Part shown: piece by piece, positions 46,789-55,187 of the stretch
Layout: every line of letters begins with the position of its first letter
How positions within the stretch are numbered: position 1 is the stretch's first letter
Assembly: GCF_004745525.1 (NCBI RefSeq)
Contig: NZ_RKLY01000003.1
Location: forward strand, 1-64,000
Direction: 5' to 3'
DNA length: 64,000 nt
DNA from: Companilactobacillus suantsaicola
GTDB lineage: Bacteria; Bacillota; Bacilli; Lactobacillales; Lactobacillaceae
Notes under the pieces: model-generated
The model's database searches: none
What the model was told of the DNA's origin: nothing
What the model saw: the letters and a program-made list of their open reading frames with translations, nothing else
Translations under genes and position numbers: made by a program

Positions 46789-46803
46789 AAGTGAGATGAT
46801 ATT

Positions 46804-47850
46804 TTGAAGAGATATATTAGGACTTTCATGATATGTTTGATTAGTGTTTTAGGGCTTGTTTTTTGCGACACAATGAAGGTACAAGCAGCACAAACGCCAG
46901 CACAACCAGCAATTAATTATAGCGTCACGCCGATTCAATCACAGTATCAATTGGACAAGAAGGTAGGGTATTTCGATTTGAAAGTGACGCCTAATCAAAA
47001 ATTGTCCGTCAATTTCAAAATCAACAATAACGATACCAAAACGCATACATATACCGTTATGATAAATCGTGCTTCAACTGATACTAATGGTGTTATCGTC
47101 TATAACGATAACAATATTAAACCTGATAATTCCTTGAAATATGACATTCAAAAACTAGTCAGTTATCCTAAGAAAGTTACCGTTGAGCCAAAGGCCTCTA
47201 AAGAAGTTACAGTTAATATCAATGCTCCAAGTGGAACTTTCAATGGTGTTTTGTTAGGAGGAATTTTGGTTGAACAAGACAATCAAGTTTCCAAAAAGAA
47301 TCCTAAGGGTGTCACACTCAAGAATAAGTACAATTACGTTCTAGGTTTACAATTACTTCAAAATACTAAACCGGTTAAAGCCAACTTGAAATTTATCAAG
47401 GCTTATGAAACAACCGAAAATGGACAAGTATTTGTGAATGCTTTACTAGATAATGATGTACCAAGAATTGAATCAGGAGTTTCTATCAATAGTAAAGTTA
47501 CTGATAGTAATCAAAGGGTCGTTTTACAATCGAAAAGAAGTAATATGAATTTAGCTCCAAATAGTTACTTTAATTATCCAATCAACGTTAATACGGTGAT
47601 CGGTACGAATAAGAATAAACGCTTAAAGCCAGGTACTTACTTAATGACGTTGAATATTTCTGCCAATAATGGTAAAGATATTTGGAATTTACAACGTAAA
47701 TTTACTGTCACTAGCAAACAGACTAAAGCCATCAATAAGAAGACACCAGTTGATCGTGGTTCTAAGGATCTAATTATTGGAATCATTGCAGGGGTAGCCG
47801 TCATTGGTGGATTGGTAATTTGGTACTACAGAAAACATAGACTGAACTAA
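46804..47850 (+). CDS. DUF916/DUF3324 WxL-interacting membrane protein
   Basis: 348 residues, TTG start. Signal sequence, then DUF916 (~35-155: YFDLKVTPNQKLSVNFKI, VTVEPKASKEVTVNINAPSG) and DUF3324 (~165-305). One C-terminal membrane helix (DLIIGIIAGVAVIGGLVIWY) has a basic anchor YRKHRLN. These proteins hold WxL proteins and host ligands at the cell surface. Confidence 0.9.
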   Translation: MKRYIRTFMICLISVLGLVFCDTMKVQAAQTPAQPAINYSVTPIQSQYQLDKKVGYFDLKVTPNQKLSVNFKINNNDTKTHTYTVMINRASTDTNGVIVYNDNNIKPDNSLKYDIQKLVSYPKKVTVEPKASKEVTVNINAPSGTFNGVLLGGILVEQDNQVSKKNPKGVTLKNKYNYVLGLQLLQNTKPVKANLKFIKAYETTENGQVFVNALLDNDVPRIESGVSINSKVTDSNQRVVLQSKRSNMNLAPNSYFNYPINVNTVIGTNKNKRLKPGTYLMTLNISANNGKDIWNLQRKFTVTSKQTKAINKKTPVDRGSKDLIIGIIAGVAVIGGLVIWYYRKHRLN

Positions 47851-47863
47851 ATTGCGTGACACA

Positions 47864-47911
47864 AAAAAATATCCTTAGTAATCAAATTTTTGACTACTAA
47901 GGATTTTTTTT
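47864..47911. terminator. bidirectional terminator
   Basis: ATCCTTAGTA (47871-47880) pairs with TACTAAGGAT (47895-47904); T runs on both sides. Shared by the DUF916 gene and the convergent SMR gene. Confidence 0.85.
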
Positions 47912-48221
47912 AAAAGACATTGATCAAAACAGTGCCGGTAACAACTAAAAAGAGGCCAATAATTGAATAAATTGAAAGTGTTTCTTGGTAAAAGACGATT
48001 CCGGCGATTGTTACCAGGATTAGGCCGACGCTTCCCCAGGTCGCATAAGTTAAACTTAAGGGAAGTCGTTTCAGGACGTGTGAAAGGACAAATAGACAAA
48101 TAAAATATGAGATCAGTGTCCCTAAGGTTGGGAGTAGGTTAGTAAAGCCGTTGGTTTTCTTGAGTAGTGAAGTCCCCAAAACTTCAAATCCAATTGAAAC
48201 CAATAATAGTAAGTAGTTCAT
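47910..48221 (-). CDS. SMR-family small multidrug exporter
   Basis: 103 residues, four membrane segments. The essential Glu is in segment 1 (SIGFEVLGTSLLKKTNGF), with the SMR signature YATWGSVGLILVTIAG in segment 3. It works as a proton-coupled dimer exporting quaternary cations or guanidinium-type compounds. It is ~18 kb from the choline operon, so no direct link is claimed. Confidence 0.88.
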   Translation of the reverse strand: MNYLLLLVSIGFEVLGTSLLKKTNGFTNLLPTLGTLISYFICLFVLSHVLKRLPLSLTYATWGSVGLILVTIAGIVFYQETLSIYSIIGLFLVVTGTVLINVF

Positions 48222-48405
48222 AAGCTTTTCCTCAGCATCTAAAAAATTCTTTCATAATCATACACGCTTTTTTGTAGAAATACACCAATTATTTTTTGTA
48301 TTTTAATATAAAAATCACCATGTTTAATTATATTCAAATTATGATTGACATTAGTATTAGATTATATTAATTTTATTAGGACTTTTGATGGGGAGGGGCT
48401 TATAT

Positions 48406-49113
48406 TTGTTATTTGAAAATGATGTGGCAATTTTTATGATTCAACTAAAAATTGCCTTAAAAGAAAAGTTTTATTTTGTTTATACATTGTTGTTACCAAT
48501 CTTTATGGTCTTTTTGAATAAAAATTTAAATTTTCAAGATGACGGTTCACTCTATATTTATTGGTCCTATATCGTTGTGACCACAGTTTTCAACGGCTTT
48601 TTGATCAACATTATTCGTTTGCGGGAAAGTGGTTTTTTTAAAACATTGATTTTTCTAGTTGAATCTAAAAATATGATTCTATTGTCGAATATTTTTGTTC
48701 AATTAATAATCGTGCAACTAGAAATTTTGTTATTCAATATCTTTGTGACCTTATTCATTACTCATCTTTCTTTAATAACTTTTTTGTATGGTTTTTTAAC
48801 ATCGTTTTTAGCCACGTTGTTATCAGCGGCGATGATGGTTGTCTTGTTGTTCGTCAAGATGAAGCAAGATTCATTTAATTTTTTAATCGGAAGTTTGTTT
48901 GTTTTAGGAATTGCTTTGTTAGGACTACATCCAAACGGAATTTTAGAATATCTGCTAACAATTTTGAATCCATTTCAAATGATTTACGAACTTTATATTG
49001 TTCACTGCTCATCAAGTACTTTAAAGTTTTTAATTGGCAGTTGTACAATTTTGTATTTAGCAATAGCGGGGTTCTTGCTTCCAAAAATTTCAATTAATCG
49101 GTATTTAAAATGA
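48406..49113 (+). CDS. ABC-2-type membrane permease
   Basis: 235 residues from TTG 48406, six bases after GGGGAGGGGC. Six hydrophobic segments with the ABC-2 permease layout (FVYTLLLPIFMVFLNK; YWSYIVVTTVFNGFLINIIR; LTILNPFQMIYELYIV). It overlaps the ATPase gene by four bases, so the two form a pair. Substrate unknown. Confidence 0.7.
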   Translation: MLFENDVAIFMIQLKIALKEKFYFVYTLLLPIFMVFLNKNLNFQDDGSLYIYWSYIVVTTVFNGFLINIIRLRESGFFKTLIFLVESKNMILLSNIFVQLIIVQLEILLFNIFVTLFITHLSLITFLYGFLTSFLATLLSAAMMVVLLFVKMKQDSFNFLIGSLFVLGIALLGLHPNGILEYLLTILNPFQMIYELYIVHCSSSTLKFLIGSCTILYLAIAGFLLPKISINRYLK

Positions 49114-49715
49114 AAATAGAAAACTTTAGTTATTATCAAAAAAAACACGTAATTTTTCATGATGCCAATTTTTATTTCGAAGATGGGAAAATCAATTTCA
49201 TTTTGGGAGCAAAAATGAGTGGTAAATCAATTATTTTGGATCAAATTGCTGCCGAGAATTCAAATTTCAGCGGTTTTCCGAAAGCAAAAGAGATTGCTTA
49301 TTTGGCACAAGAAAATCATTTTCGAATTGGTTTGACAGTTCGAGAGATTATTGGATTTATTCGCCAATTGAGTAGCGCTAGAAACTTGGCTTTACCGTCA
49401 ACCTTGCAACGGATTTTAGATATAAAATACTGTGACTTAGTCTTTAGTGATCGAAAAATTTTATTAGTGTATTTAAATTTATTGGTTGATAAACAATTGT
49501 ATTTATTTGATGAGCCAGAAATGGGATTAAGTTTGACTCATTCCAAAATTATTTTCGATTGGTTGCGGACTTTAGTAGCAGAGGATAAGACAGTTATCCT
49601 GACGACTAATAAGTTGGACAACATTTTGGAGACTGATAATGTTAATTTTATAAAAAATGCCGAAGAAATTTTGGCTGATAATTATTTGAAAATTAAGTCA
49701 CGCATGGCTTTTTAG
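49110..49715 (+). CDS. degenerate ABC transporter ATPase
   Basis: 201 residues. Walker A GAKMSGKS and Walker B QLYLFDEPEMGLS are intact. The LSGGQ signature region reads LVFSDRKILLVYLNLL and the H-loop reads ILTTNKL with no His. At ~200 residues it is shorter than usual. ATP binding is likely, but normal ATP hydrolysis as a symmetric dimer is doubtful. It is coupled to the ABC-2 permease upstream. Confidence 0.75.
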   Translation: MKIENFSYYQKKHVIFHDANFYFEDGKINFILGAKMSGKSIILDQIAAENSNFSGFPKAKEIAYLAQENHFRIGLTVREIIGFIRQLSSARNLALPSTLQRILDIKYCDLVFSDRKILLVYLNLLVDKQLYLFDEPEMGLSLTHSKIIFDWLRTLVAEDKTVILTTNKLDNILETDNVNFIKNAEEILADNYLKIKSRMAF

Positions 49716-49726
49716 GGGAGAAAATT

Positions 49727-50521
49727 TTGAAAAAAGCAATTTTATTTATTTTAATGCTGCCATTACTTTTGACGGGATGTTCCAATTTGAGTAGTGGTCA
49801 AGCTACCAATTCAACTCAACAAGTGAGTGCGCAAACTATTAGTCAATGGACCTATCGCTCCAACGATAAACCGGTCAAGATAATTAATGGTGACAAGCCG
49901 ACTATCAGTTATAAAGCATTTGAGCAATCACATATTGATTTTGGTGGCTTAGATGATTTACATCGGACTAAAAGAGCCACTGCATACTTAACTCGCAATA
50001 ATTTGGGGCGTTCTTATACCCGAACTGAACAGACTTGGCGACCAACTGGCTGGCACAACCAACCAAAATACGTTAACGGTCAAAGAGTGATTGCACAAAA
50101 TCGAGGTCATTTGATTGCTTATACAATGACTTTTAATTTGAATAAGGATGGTAAACCTGATCAGGGACAGTTAGGTAGTATCGATAATCCTTACAATTTA
50201 TTTACTCAAACTGAGTTTTCAAATCAAAAGACGATGGTTGAAATAGAACAGACTGTTCGTAATGCCTTAGCAAGAAATAAAAAGATGATCTATCAGGTGA
50301 CACCAATTTTTCGAGGCCAAGAATTGATGGCCCGTGGGGTCTGGGTTCAGGGAATCTCTAACGATGGCAGTGTTAAATTCAATCGTTACCTTTGGAACGT
50401 TCAAGATCAAGTTCAATTCGATTATGCAACGGGAAGATCACGAGTGAATAGGGACTTTCGAGTGCCAGAAGTAAAGCAACAACATTATCAGTCAAAGAAA
50501 TATCATCATAATTCTTATTGA
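49727..50521 (+). CDS. secreted DNA/RNA non-specific endonuclease, lipoprotein
   Basis: 264 residues, TTG start after AGGGGAG. Lipobox LLLTGCSN at residues ~14-20. The nuclease domain carries AQNRGHLIAY (the DRGH-type motif with N for D; His is the general base) and NPYNLFTQTEFSNQK, as in EndA-like DNA-entry nucleases. It would cut extracellular DNA at the cell surface for nutrition or uptake. Confidence 0.85.
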   Translation: MKKAILFILMLPLLLTGCSNLSSGQATNSTQQVSAQTISQWTYRSNDKPVKIINGDKPTISYKAFEQSHIDFGGLDDLHRTKRATAYLTRNNLGRSYTRTEQTWRPTGWHNQPKYVNGQRVIAQNRGHLIAYTMTFNLNKDGKPDQGQLGSIDNPYNLFTQTEFSNQKTMVEIEQTVRNALARNKKMIYQVTPIFRGQELMARGVWVQGISNDGSVKFNRYLWNVQDQVQFDYATGRSRVNRDFRVPEVKQQHYQSKKYHHNSY

Positions 50522-50548
50522 CTTAAACATAGGTTTAAGTACTAAACT
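50518..50548 (+). promoter_or_regulatory. MerR-type promoter with palindrome in a 19-bp spacer
   Basis: TTGACT (50518-50523) and TAAACT (50543-50548) are 19 bases apart. ACTTAAAC-ATAG-GTTTAAGT (50521-50540) fills the spacer. Over-long spacer plus palindrome is the hallmark of MerR-family activation. A MerR gene lies two genes downstream. Confidence 0.6.
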
Positions 50549-50565
50549 GCAGTTGAGGTGAGAGT

Positions 50566-51123
50566 ATGAATGAATTAGAAAAACTAGATAATGGCGATTG
50601 GTATTACTTTATTGATAAAGGTGTCGCCAACAGAAAAGCTCAAGCAGCTAAGTTGTGTCAAGAATTTAATAGCATTCCAGCAACAGAACCTGACAAACAA
50701 ACTAAAAAAATTAAACAGATTTTAGGATCATATGGTAAAAATCTTTCCGTCCAGAGTACTTTTACTTGTGATTACGGTAAAAATATTCATGTCGGGGATG
50801 ACTTTTTAAGCAACTTTAATTTAACAATCTTGGATGTGGCTCCAGTGAATATTGGAAACAATGTCATGATTGGACCCAATGTTGATATTTATACAGTTAA
50901 TCATCCAATGACAGCTCAAGGTCGTCGTGATTATTTAGGAAAAGGAACGCCAGTTACGATTGGCAATGATGTTTGGATCGGTGGTAAAGTAACCATTATT
51001 CCTGGCGTTACTATCGGTAATAATGTAGTCGTTGCTGCCGGGGCAGTCGTTACCAAAGATGTTCCAGACAACGTCTTAGTTGGCGGGGTTCCTGCTAAGA
51101 TCATTAAAAAATTAGAACAATAA
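50566..51123 (+). CDS. maltose/galactoside-type O-acetyltransferase (LacA-like)
   Basis: 185 residues. N-terminal Mac domain (~5-60), then a left-handed beta-helix of hexapeptide repeats (NIHVGDDFLSNFNLTILDVA; NIGNNVMIGPNVDIYTVNHP with catalytic His; VTIGNDVWIGGKVTIIPGV). It acetylates sugars from acetyl-CoA, probably for detoxification. A MerR-type promoter lies upstream. Confidence 0.85.
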   Translation: MNELEKLDNGDWYYFIDKGVANRKAQAAKLCQEFNSIPATEPDKQTKKIKQILGSYGKNLSVQSTFTCDYGKNIHVGDDFLSNFNLTILDVAPVNIGNNVMIGPNVDIYTVNHPMTAQGRRDYLGKGTPVTIGNDVWIGGKVTIIPGVTIGNNVVVAAGAVVTKDVPDNVLVGGVPAKIIKKLEQ

Positions 51124-51152
51124 AAAATTCCACTCAATTGTGGAATTTTTTT
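51122..51152 (+). terminator. terminator
   Basis: AAATTCCAC pairs with GTGGAATTT and is followed by T run. Confidence 0.8.
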
Positions 51153-51205
51153 ATTCTGGTTTATGATTTAAGTATATCTTTAAGTCAAGAAGGGATTTTA
51201 AAATA

Positions 51206-51694
51206 ATGGAATATTTAATTGGCGATGTAGCTAAAAAGATGAATATCAACTCTTCAACTATCCGTTTTTATGATAAGGAGGGTTTGATGCCTTTTGTTCA
51301 AAGAGATGCAGCTGGGCGTCGTAAATTCAAACAACAGGATATGAACTTTTTAGAAGTAATCGATTGTTTGAAAAAAAGTGGTGTACCTGTGAAAGATATT
51401 GCTCACTTTGTGCGTTTATGTATGGAAGGTGACGGAACTTTACAGGAAAGATATGACTACTTGGACCAAGAGGAGAAAAATCTTCAGGGTAAAATAGATG
51501 AGTTGAACGACAAATTAGATTTCTTACGGTTCAAGAAATGGTATTATAAGACCTCAGTTGAAGCTGGAACAGAGAAAATTCATTTTGTCCCTGGTCAAAA
51601 CTTAGTTGATCCAGAAACTAAATCGCAATACCAAGCTCAATTAGCTAAGACTGACAATCTTCGAGATTTAATTGACCTGAAGAAAAAAGCTTGA
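51206..51694 (+). CDS. MerR-family regulator
   Basis: 162 residues. N-terminal MerR HTH (YLIGDVAKKMNINSSTIRFY, DKEGLM) and wing (RDAAGRRKFKQQDMNFLEVI), a long dimerisation helix (ERYDYLDQEEKNLQGKIDEL) and a ~35-residue tail. Likely regulator of the upstream acetyltransferase through the 19-bp-spacer promoter. No obvious metal-binding Cys cluster, so an organic effector or redox signal is more likely. Confidence 0.85.
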   Translation: MEYLIGDVAKKMNINSSTIRFYDKEGLMPFVQRDAAGRRKFKQQDMNFLEVIDCLKKSGVPVKDIAHFVRLCMEGDGTLQERYDYLDQEEKNLQGKIDELNDKLDFLRFKKWYYKTSVEAGTEKIHFVPGQNLVDPETKSQYQAQLAKTDNLRDLIDLKKKA

Positions 51695-51720
51695 TTCTCA
51701 AAAGGAATCAAGCTTTTTTA
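51683..51720. terminator. bidirectional terminator
   Basis: AAAAAAGCTTGATTC (51683-51697) pairs perfectly with GAATCAAGCTTTTTT (51705-51719). Shared by merR and the convergent FAH gene. Confidence 0.9.
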
Positions 51721-52518
51721 GTTAAAATTAATTGTTAATTGGCCTAATTGGTCGATCTTACTGATTAATTGATCACCAGGATGAAGAAATTCTTTTGGAT
51801 TTCTACCTGAGCCGACACCACCTGGAGTCCCGGTAAAGATTAAGTCGCCGGGATATAGTTCCGTAATACTGGAAAGGTAGCTGACTAAATCATTCGTGTC
51901 AAAAATTAGATTTTTCAACTGACTATGTTGCTTTTCTACACCATTCACTTCAGTCGTGATGGTTAAATTGCCTAAATCATCGATTTCATCTGGAGTTGTT
52001 AGCCAAGGACCGATTGGCGAGAAATTTTGGTAGGATTTGGCAAGTGAAAACTGAGGATTGGCATTTAAAAACTGCAGCTTTCGATCGGACAGATCTTGGC
52101 CAACCATGAAACCGGCGATGTGCTGAGCAGCTTGTTCGACCTTGATATTGCGACCGCCACGGCCCACGACAATCACGAGTTCTGTTTCCCAATCAGTCTG
52201 TGGACTAGGAATTTTGACCAATGGATTTGGTCCAGTTAATGAACTGACAAATTTAGTAAAGATGTTGGGAACTTTAGGAGCAGTAGTTTTTAATTCCTGC
52301 ATGTGGTCACGATAATTGAAACCAACGGCAAAAATTTGTTTGGGATCAGCAATCGGGAGTGAGAAGTCACGCATATCAGGTTTGGCTCTTTTTTCACTGA
52401 GAAACAGATGGTCATCCAAATGTGGCAGCATTTCTTGTAAGTTTTTGACGCCATTTACGAGTTGAATATTATCGTCATTGACTAAGGCAACACGATCGTT
52501 ATACATAGCAAATTTCAT
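51718..52518 (-). CDS. fumarylacetoacetate hydrolase family protein
   Basis: 266 residues. FAH core: FAVGFNYRDHMQEL, the metal-site region TDWETELVIVVGRGGRNI, FMVGQDLSDRKLQF, and the C-terminal LIFTGTPGGVGSGR. The family includes acylpyruvases and decarboxylases acting on 2-oxo acids. The exact substrate cannot be told. A single gene on its strand. Confidence 0.82.
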   Translation of the reverse strand: MKFAMYNDRVALVNDDNIQLVNGVKNLQEMLPHLDDHLFLSEKRAKPDMRDFSLPIADPKQIFAVGFNYRDHMQELKTTAPKVPNIFTKFVSSLTGPNPLVKIPSPQTDWETELVIVVGRGGRNIKVEQAAQHIAGFMVGQDLSDRKLQFLNANPQFSLAKSYQNFSPIGPWLTTPDEIDDLGNLTITTEVNGVEKQHSQLKNLIFDTNDLVSYLSSITELYPGDLIFTGTPGGVGSGRNPKEFLHPGDQLISKIDQLGQLTINFN

Positions 52519-52624
52519 TTTTAACCCTCTTTTATAAATACTTATATTTTATAACTTCTGTCGATAATTGACATGTAATCAAATTAAAATTATTATAATT
52601 ATTTATAAATGAGGAGGGATACGA

Positions 52625-53332
52625 ATGGATAGCAGTTTAAGCGTTAGGACAGCCGTTAAAGATACTCTACCCACGGTATTCGGATACATCGGTATTGGGA
52701 TTTCGTTTGGTATCGTTGCGGCCGCCAGTGGGTTAAGTGTTTTGATGGCAACTTTGATGTCACTGATCGTCTATGCCGGTTCGGCACAGTTTATCTTAGT
52801 GAGTCTGTTAGTTATTGGAACACCAATAGTATCAATTGTTTTATCAGTTTTTTTAGTCAATTCACGCATGATTTTAATGAGTATGACAACTGCCACATTT
52901 TTCAAAAAAAATACTATGTTAGAGAATATTCTAATAGGAAGTTTAATTACCGACGAAAGTTTTGCCTTGAGTATGAATAAGTTAAATTATACCGATGGTG
53001 AATTATCGTTTAAGTGGTTCAATACGGTAAACGTTTTGGCGTATTTAGTGTGGGCCGCTTCAACTTTTCTTGGAGCAATGCTAGGCAAAGTCATCACGAA
53101 TCCGGAACAACTAGGCTTAGATTTTGCTTTAGTGGCAATGTTCATCGGATTATTGTACTTACAGTTGATCAGTGATAAATCGATCTCATTAAAAGTTCAA
53201 TTATTAGTGATTTTGATAATGTTGCCATTAGTTTATTTTGGTTTAGTTTTTATCTCAAGTGATCTCTTGATTTTAATCGTGACCTTAGTAGGTTGTGCAA
53301 TTGGGGTGGTGTTGAAGCATGCCATCGACTAA
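52625..53332 (+). CDS. azlC: branched-chain amino acid exporter large subunit AzlC
   Basis: 235 residues, about seven membrane segments. The N-terminus TLPTVFGYIGIGISFGIVAA and the motif LIVYAGSAQFILVSLL are typical of AzlC. It works with AzlD to export branched-chain amino acids. RBS GAGGAGGG precedes the ATG, and the end overlaps azlD by 14 bases. Confidence 0.88.
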   Translation: MDSSLSVRTAVKDTLPTVFGYIGIGISFGIVAAASGLSVLMATLMSLIVYAGSAQFILVSLLVIGTPIVSIVLSVFLVNSRMILMSMTTATFFKKNTMLENILIGSLITDESFALSMNKLNYTDGELSFKWFNTVNVLAYLVWAASTFLGAMLGKVITNPEQLGLDFALVAMFIGLLYLQLISDKSISLKVQLLVILIMLPLVYFGLVFISSDLLILIVTLVGCAIGVVLKHAID

Positions 53333-53645
53333 CTTTATTATTTGGACAATGATTTTTTGCGGACTGGCGACATGGCTATCACGAATCTTGCCATTCGTGT
53401 TACTTAAAAAGTTCACCTTACCACCAAAAGTAGTGGAATTTTTAGGCTTTGTGCCAATAACCATTATGGCGGCGTTATGGTTTGAAAACTTATTTCATCA
53501 GCAAATCGGTCATCTACCACAGGTCGATTTACCCAATTTATTAGCTTCAATTCCAACCGTCATAACGGCTATTTTAACAAAAAAATTACTTTTGATCGTA
53601 ATTGTGGGAATTATTTCACTAGGCTTAGTACGACTAATAATTTAG
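53319..53645 (+). CDS. azlD: branched-chain amino acid exporter small subunit AzlD
   Basis: 108 residues, four membrane segments (FIIWTMIFCGLATWLSRILP; VVEFLGFVPITIMAALWFEN; LLASIPTVITAILTKKLLLI). Starts inside azlC, the usual coupled arrangement. Confidence 0.88.
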   Translation: MPSTNFIIWTMIFCGLATWLSRILPFVLLKKFTLPPKVVEFLGFVPITIMAALWFENLFHQQIGHLPQVDLPNLLASIPTVITAILTKKLLLIVIVGIISLGLVRLII

Positions 53646-53753
53646 TTTATTTGACAATATTTTAAGCATTTATAAAATCTTGTCTCATTCGAATGAAAAG
53701 GTTTACATTTGTCATCGTTGTGATAATCTGAACTTGAAAGTGAGGTTATTGCA

Positions 53754-54941
53754 ATGGCGGATTATAATTTTTTGACACCATATACGTTTAAGAAAGGCGT
53801 TACAGTTAAGAATCGAATTGTCATTCCACCGATGACAGAAGAAATGAGCTTTTCTAATGGTGAAGTTACGACCGATGAATTACGATATTATCACTTACAC
53901 AGTGGTGGAGCAGGGATGTTCATTACTGGTGTAGCCAATGTTAATGCGCTGGGCAAAGGTTTCGAGGGTGAGCTCAGTGCTGAGGATGACCGTTTTATTC
54001 CTAGTTTGACTAAATTGGCGGATGCAATGCACAAAGATGGTACTAAAGCTATTTTACAAATTTTTAGTGCTGGTAGAATGTCTTCAACTGCTATTTTGAG
54101 AGGTCAACAGCCGGTCAGTGCTAGTGCTGTTAAAGCGACAAGAAGAAATTCAGAAACACCTAGAGCTTTGAGTGAAGAAGAAGTTGAGCAAACTATCAAA
54201 GACTTCGGTCAAGCAGCTAAACGGGCGATTTTAGCTGGCTTTGATGGAGTTGAGATCCATGGCGCAAATACTTATTTGATTCAACAATTCTTCTCACCAA
54301 ATTCTAATCGTCGGACTGACAAGTGGGGTGGCAGTCTAGAAAAGCGGATGGCCTTTCCACTAGCAATTATTAAAGAAGTTCAAGCAATTATTGATAAGTA
54401 TGCTAAAAAGCCATTCTTGATGGGCTATCGAATTTCACCAGAAGAAATCGAAACCCCTGGAATTCGTTTCGATGAGACTTTGAAATTCATCGATGTTTTG
54501 AAAGAGACACCAATCGACTACTTACACGTTTCCATGGGAAATGTTTGGAGAAAGTCATTGAATGATAAGTCAGTTACAACTCCTTTGAATTTGACAATCA
54601 AACAACACATTGGTGATTTGCCATTGATTGGGGTTGGTGATATTCAAACTCCCGCCGATGCTCAAAAAGTCCTTGATGAGGGAATCGACTTTGCGGCATT
54701 AGGTCGTGAGATGTTGCGTGAACCTAAGTGGGTTCAAAAAGTTGAAGCCGGTGATGAAAAAGCAATCCGTTATACAATTTCACCAGAAGACCATGAAGAA
54801 CTTGGTCTAGTTGGAACATATTGGGAGTTCTTAATGCAAGGCTTCCACGATGGTTTGCAATTGAGTAGTGAACCAATTACCGAAGAGAGTCGGCAAAAAT
54901 TTAATAACGCCTTAGATCATATCTTTGGCGGTGGTGAATAG
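53754..54941 (+). CDS. NADH-dependent flavin oxidoreductase (old yellow enzyme family)
   Basis: 395 residues, a TIM barrel with FMN. KNRIVIPPMTEEMSFSNGEV starts the barrel. The catalytic and binding motif GFDGVEIHGANTYLIQQFFS is followed by PNSNRRTDKWGGSLEKRMAF, and GVGDIQTPADAQKVLDEG is the phosphate-binding strand. It reduces activated C=C bonds; the physiological substrate is unknown. Repeat R1 follows the stop. Confidence 0.88.
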   Translation: MADYNFLTPYTFKKGVTVKNRIVIPPMTEEMSFSNGEVTTDELRYYHLHSGGAGMFITGVANVNALGKGFEGELSAEDDRFIPSLTKLADAMHKDGTKAILQIFSAGRMSSTAILRGQQPVSASAVKATRRNSETPRALSEEEVEQTIKDFGQAAKRAILAGFDGVEIHGANTYLIQQFFSPNSNRRTDKWGGSLEKRMAFPLAIIKEVQAIIDKYAKKPFLMGYRISPEEIETPGIRFDETLKFIDVLKETPIDYLHVSMGNVWRKSLNDKSVTTPLNLTIKQHIGDLPLIGVGDIQTPADAQKVLDEGIDFAALGREMLREPKWVQKVEAGDEKAIRYTISPEDHEELGLVGTYWEFLMQGFHDGLQLSSEPITEESRQKFNNALDHIFGGGE

Positions 54942-54951
54942 ATATAATTAT

Positions 54952-55119
54952 AAAAGCTTGGGACATAACTACTTTTTATTCCTAAACTTGCAGCATAAAC
55001 GCGGAACAGGACATAACTCTCTCCGCTTAAAACAAATAAGCCAAGGTAATCAAAGTGCGATTACCTTGGCTTATTTGTTTTAATGCTCAAGAGTTGACCA
55101 TGTCCTGTCCCGCTCTTTT
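54952..55119 (+). repeat. intergenic repeat R1, copy 2
   Basis: Same ends as copy 1 (AAAGCTTGGGACATAACTAC ... GTTGACCATGTCCTGTCCCG), with a different central hairpin: 55034-55051 pairs with 55059-55076 (AAATAAGCCAAGGTAATC). It carries ~30 extra bases with a second GGACATAACT motif. It fills the gap before the padR promoter. Confidence 0.8.
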
Positions 55120-55124
55120 GCTAT

Positions 55125-55153
55125 TTGACACATATATCAGCCTGATATATATA
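55125..55153 (+). promoter_or_regulatory. padR promoter with operator in the spacer
   Basis: TTGACA (55125-55130), 17-base spacer, TATATA (55148-55153). ATATATCAG (55132-55140) and CTGATATAT (55142-55150) are exact reverse complements around one C, covering the spacer. This is a likely autoregulatory PadR site. Confidence 0.7.
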
Positions 55154-55187
55154 TATTAAACTAGTTGTTTTTGTCAAGGAGAGAAAA

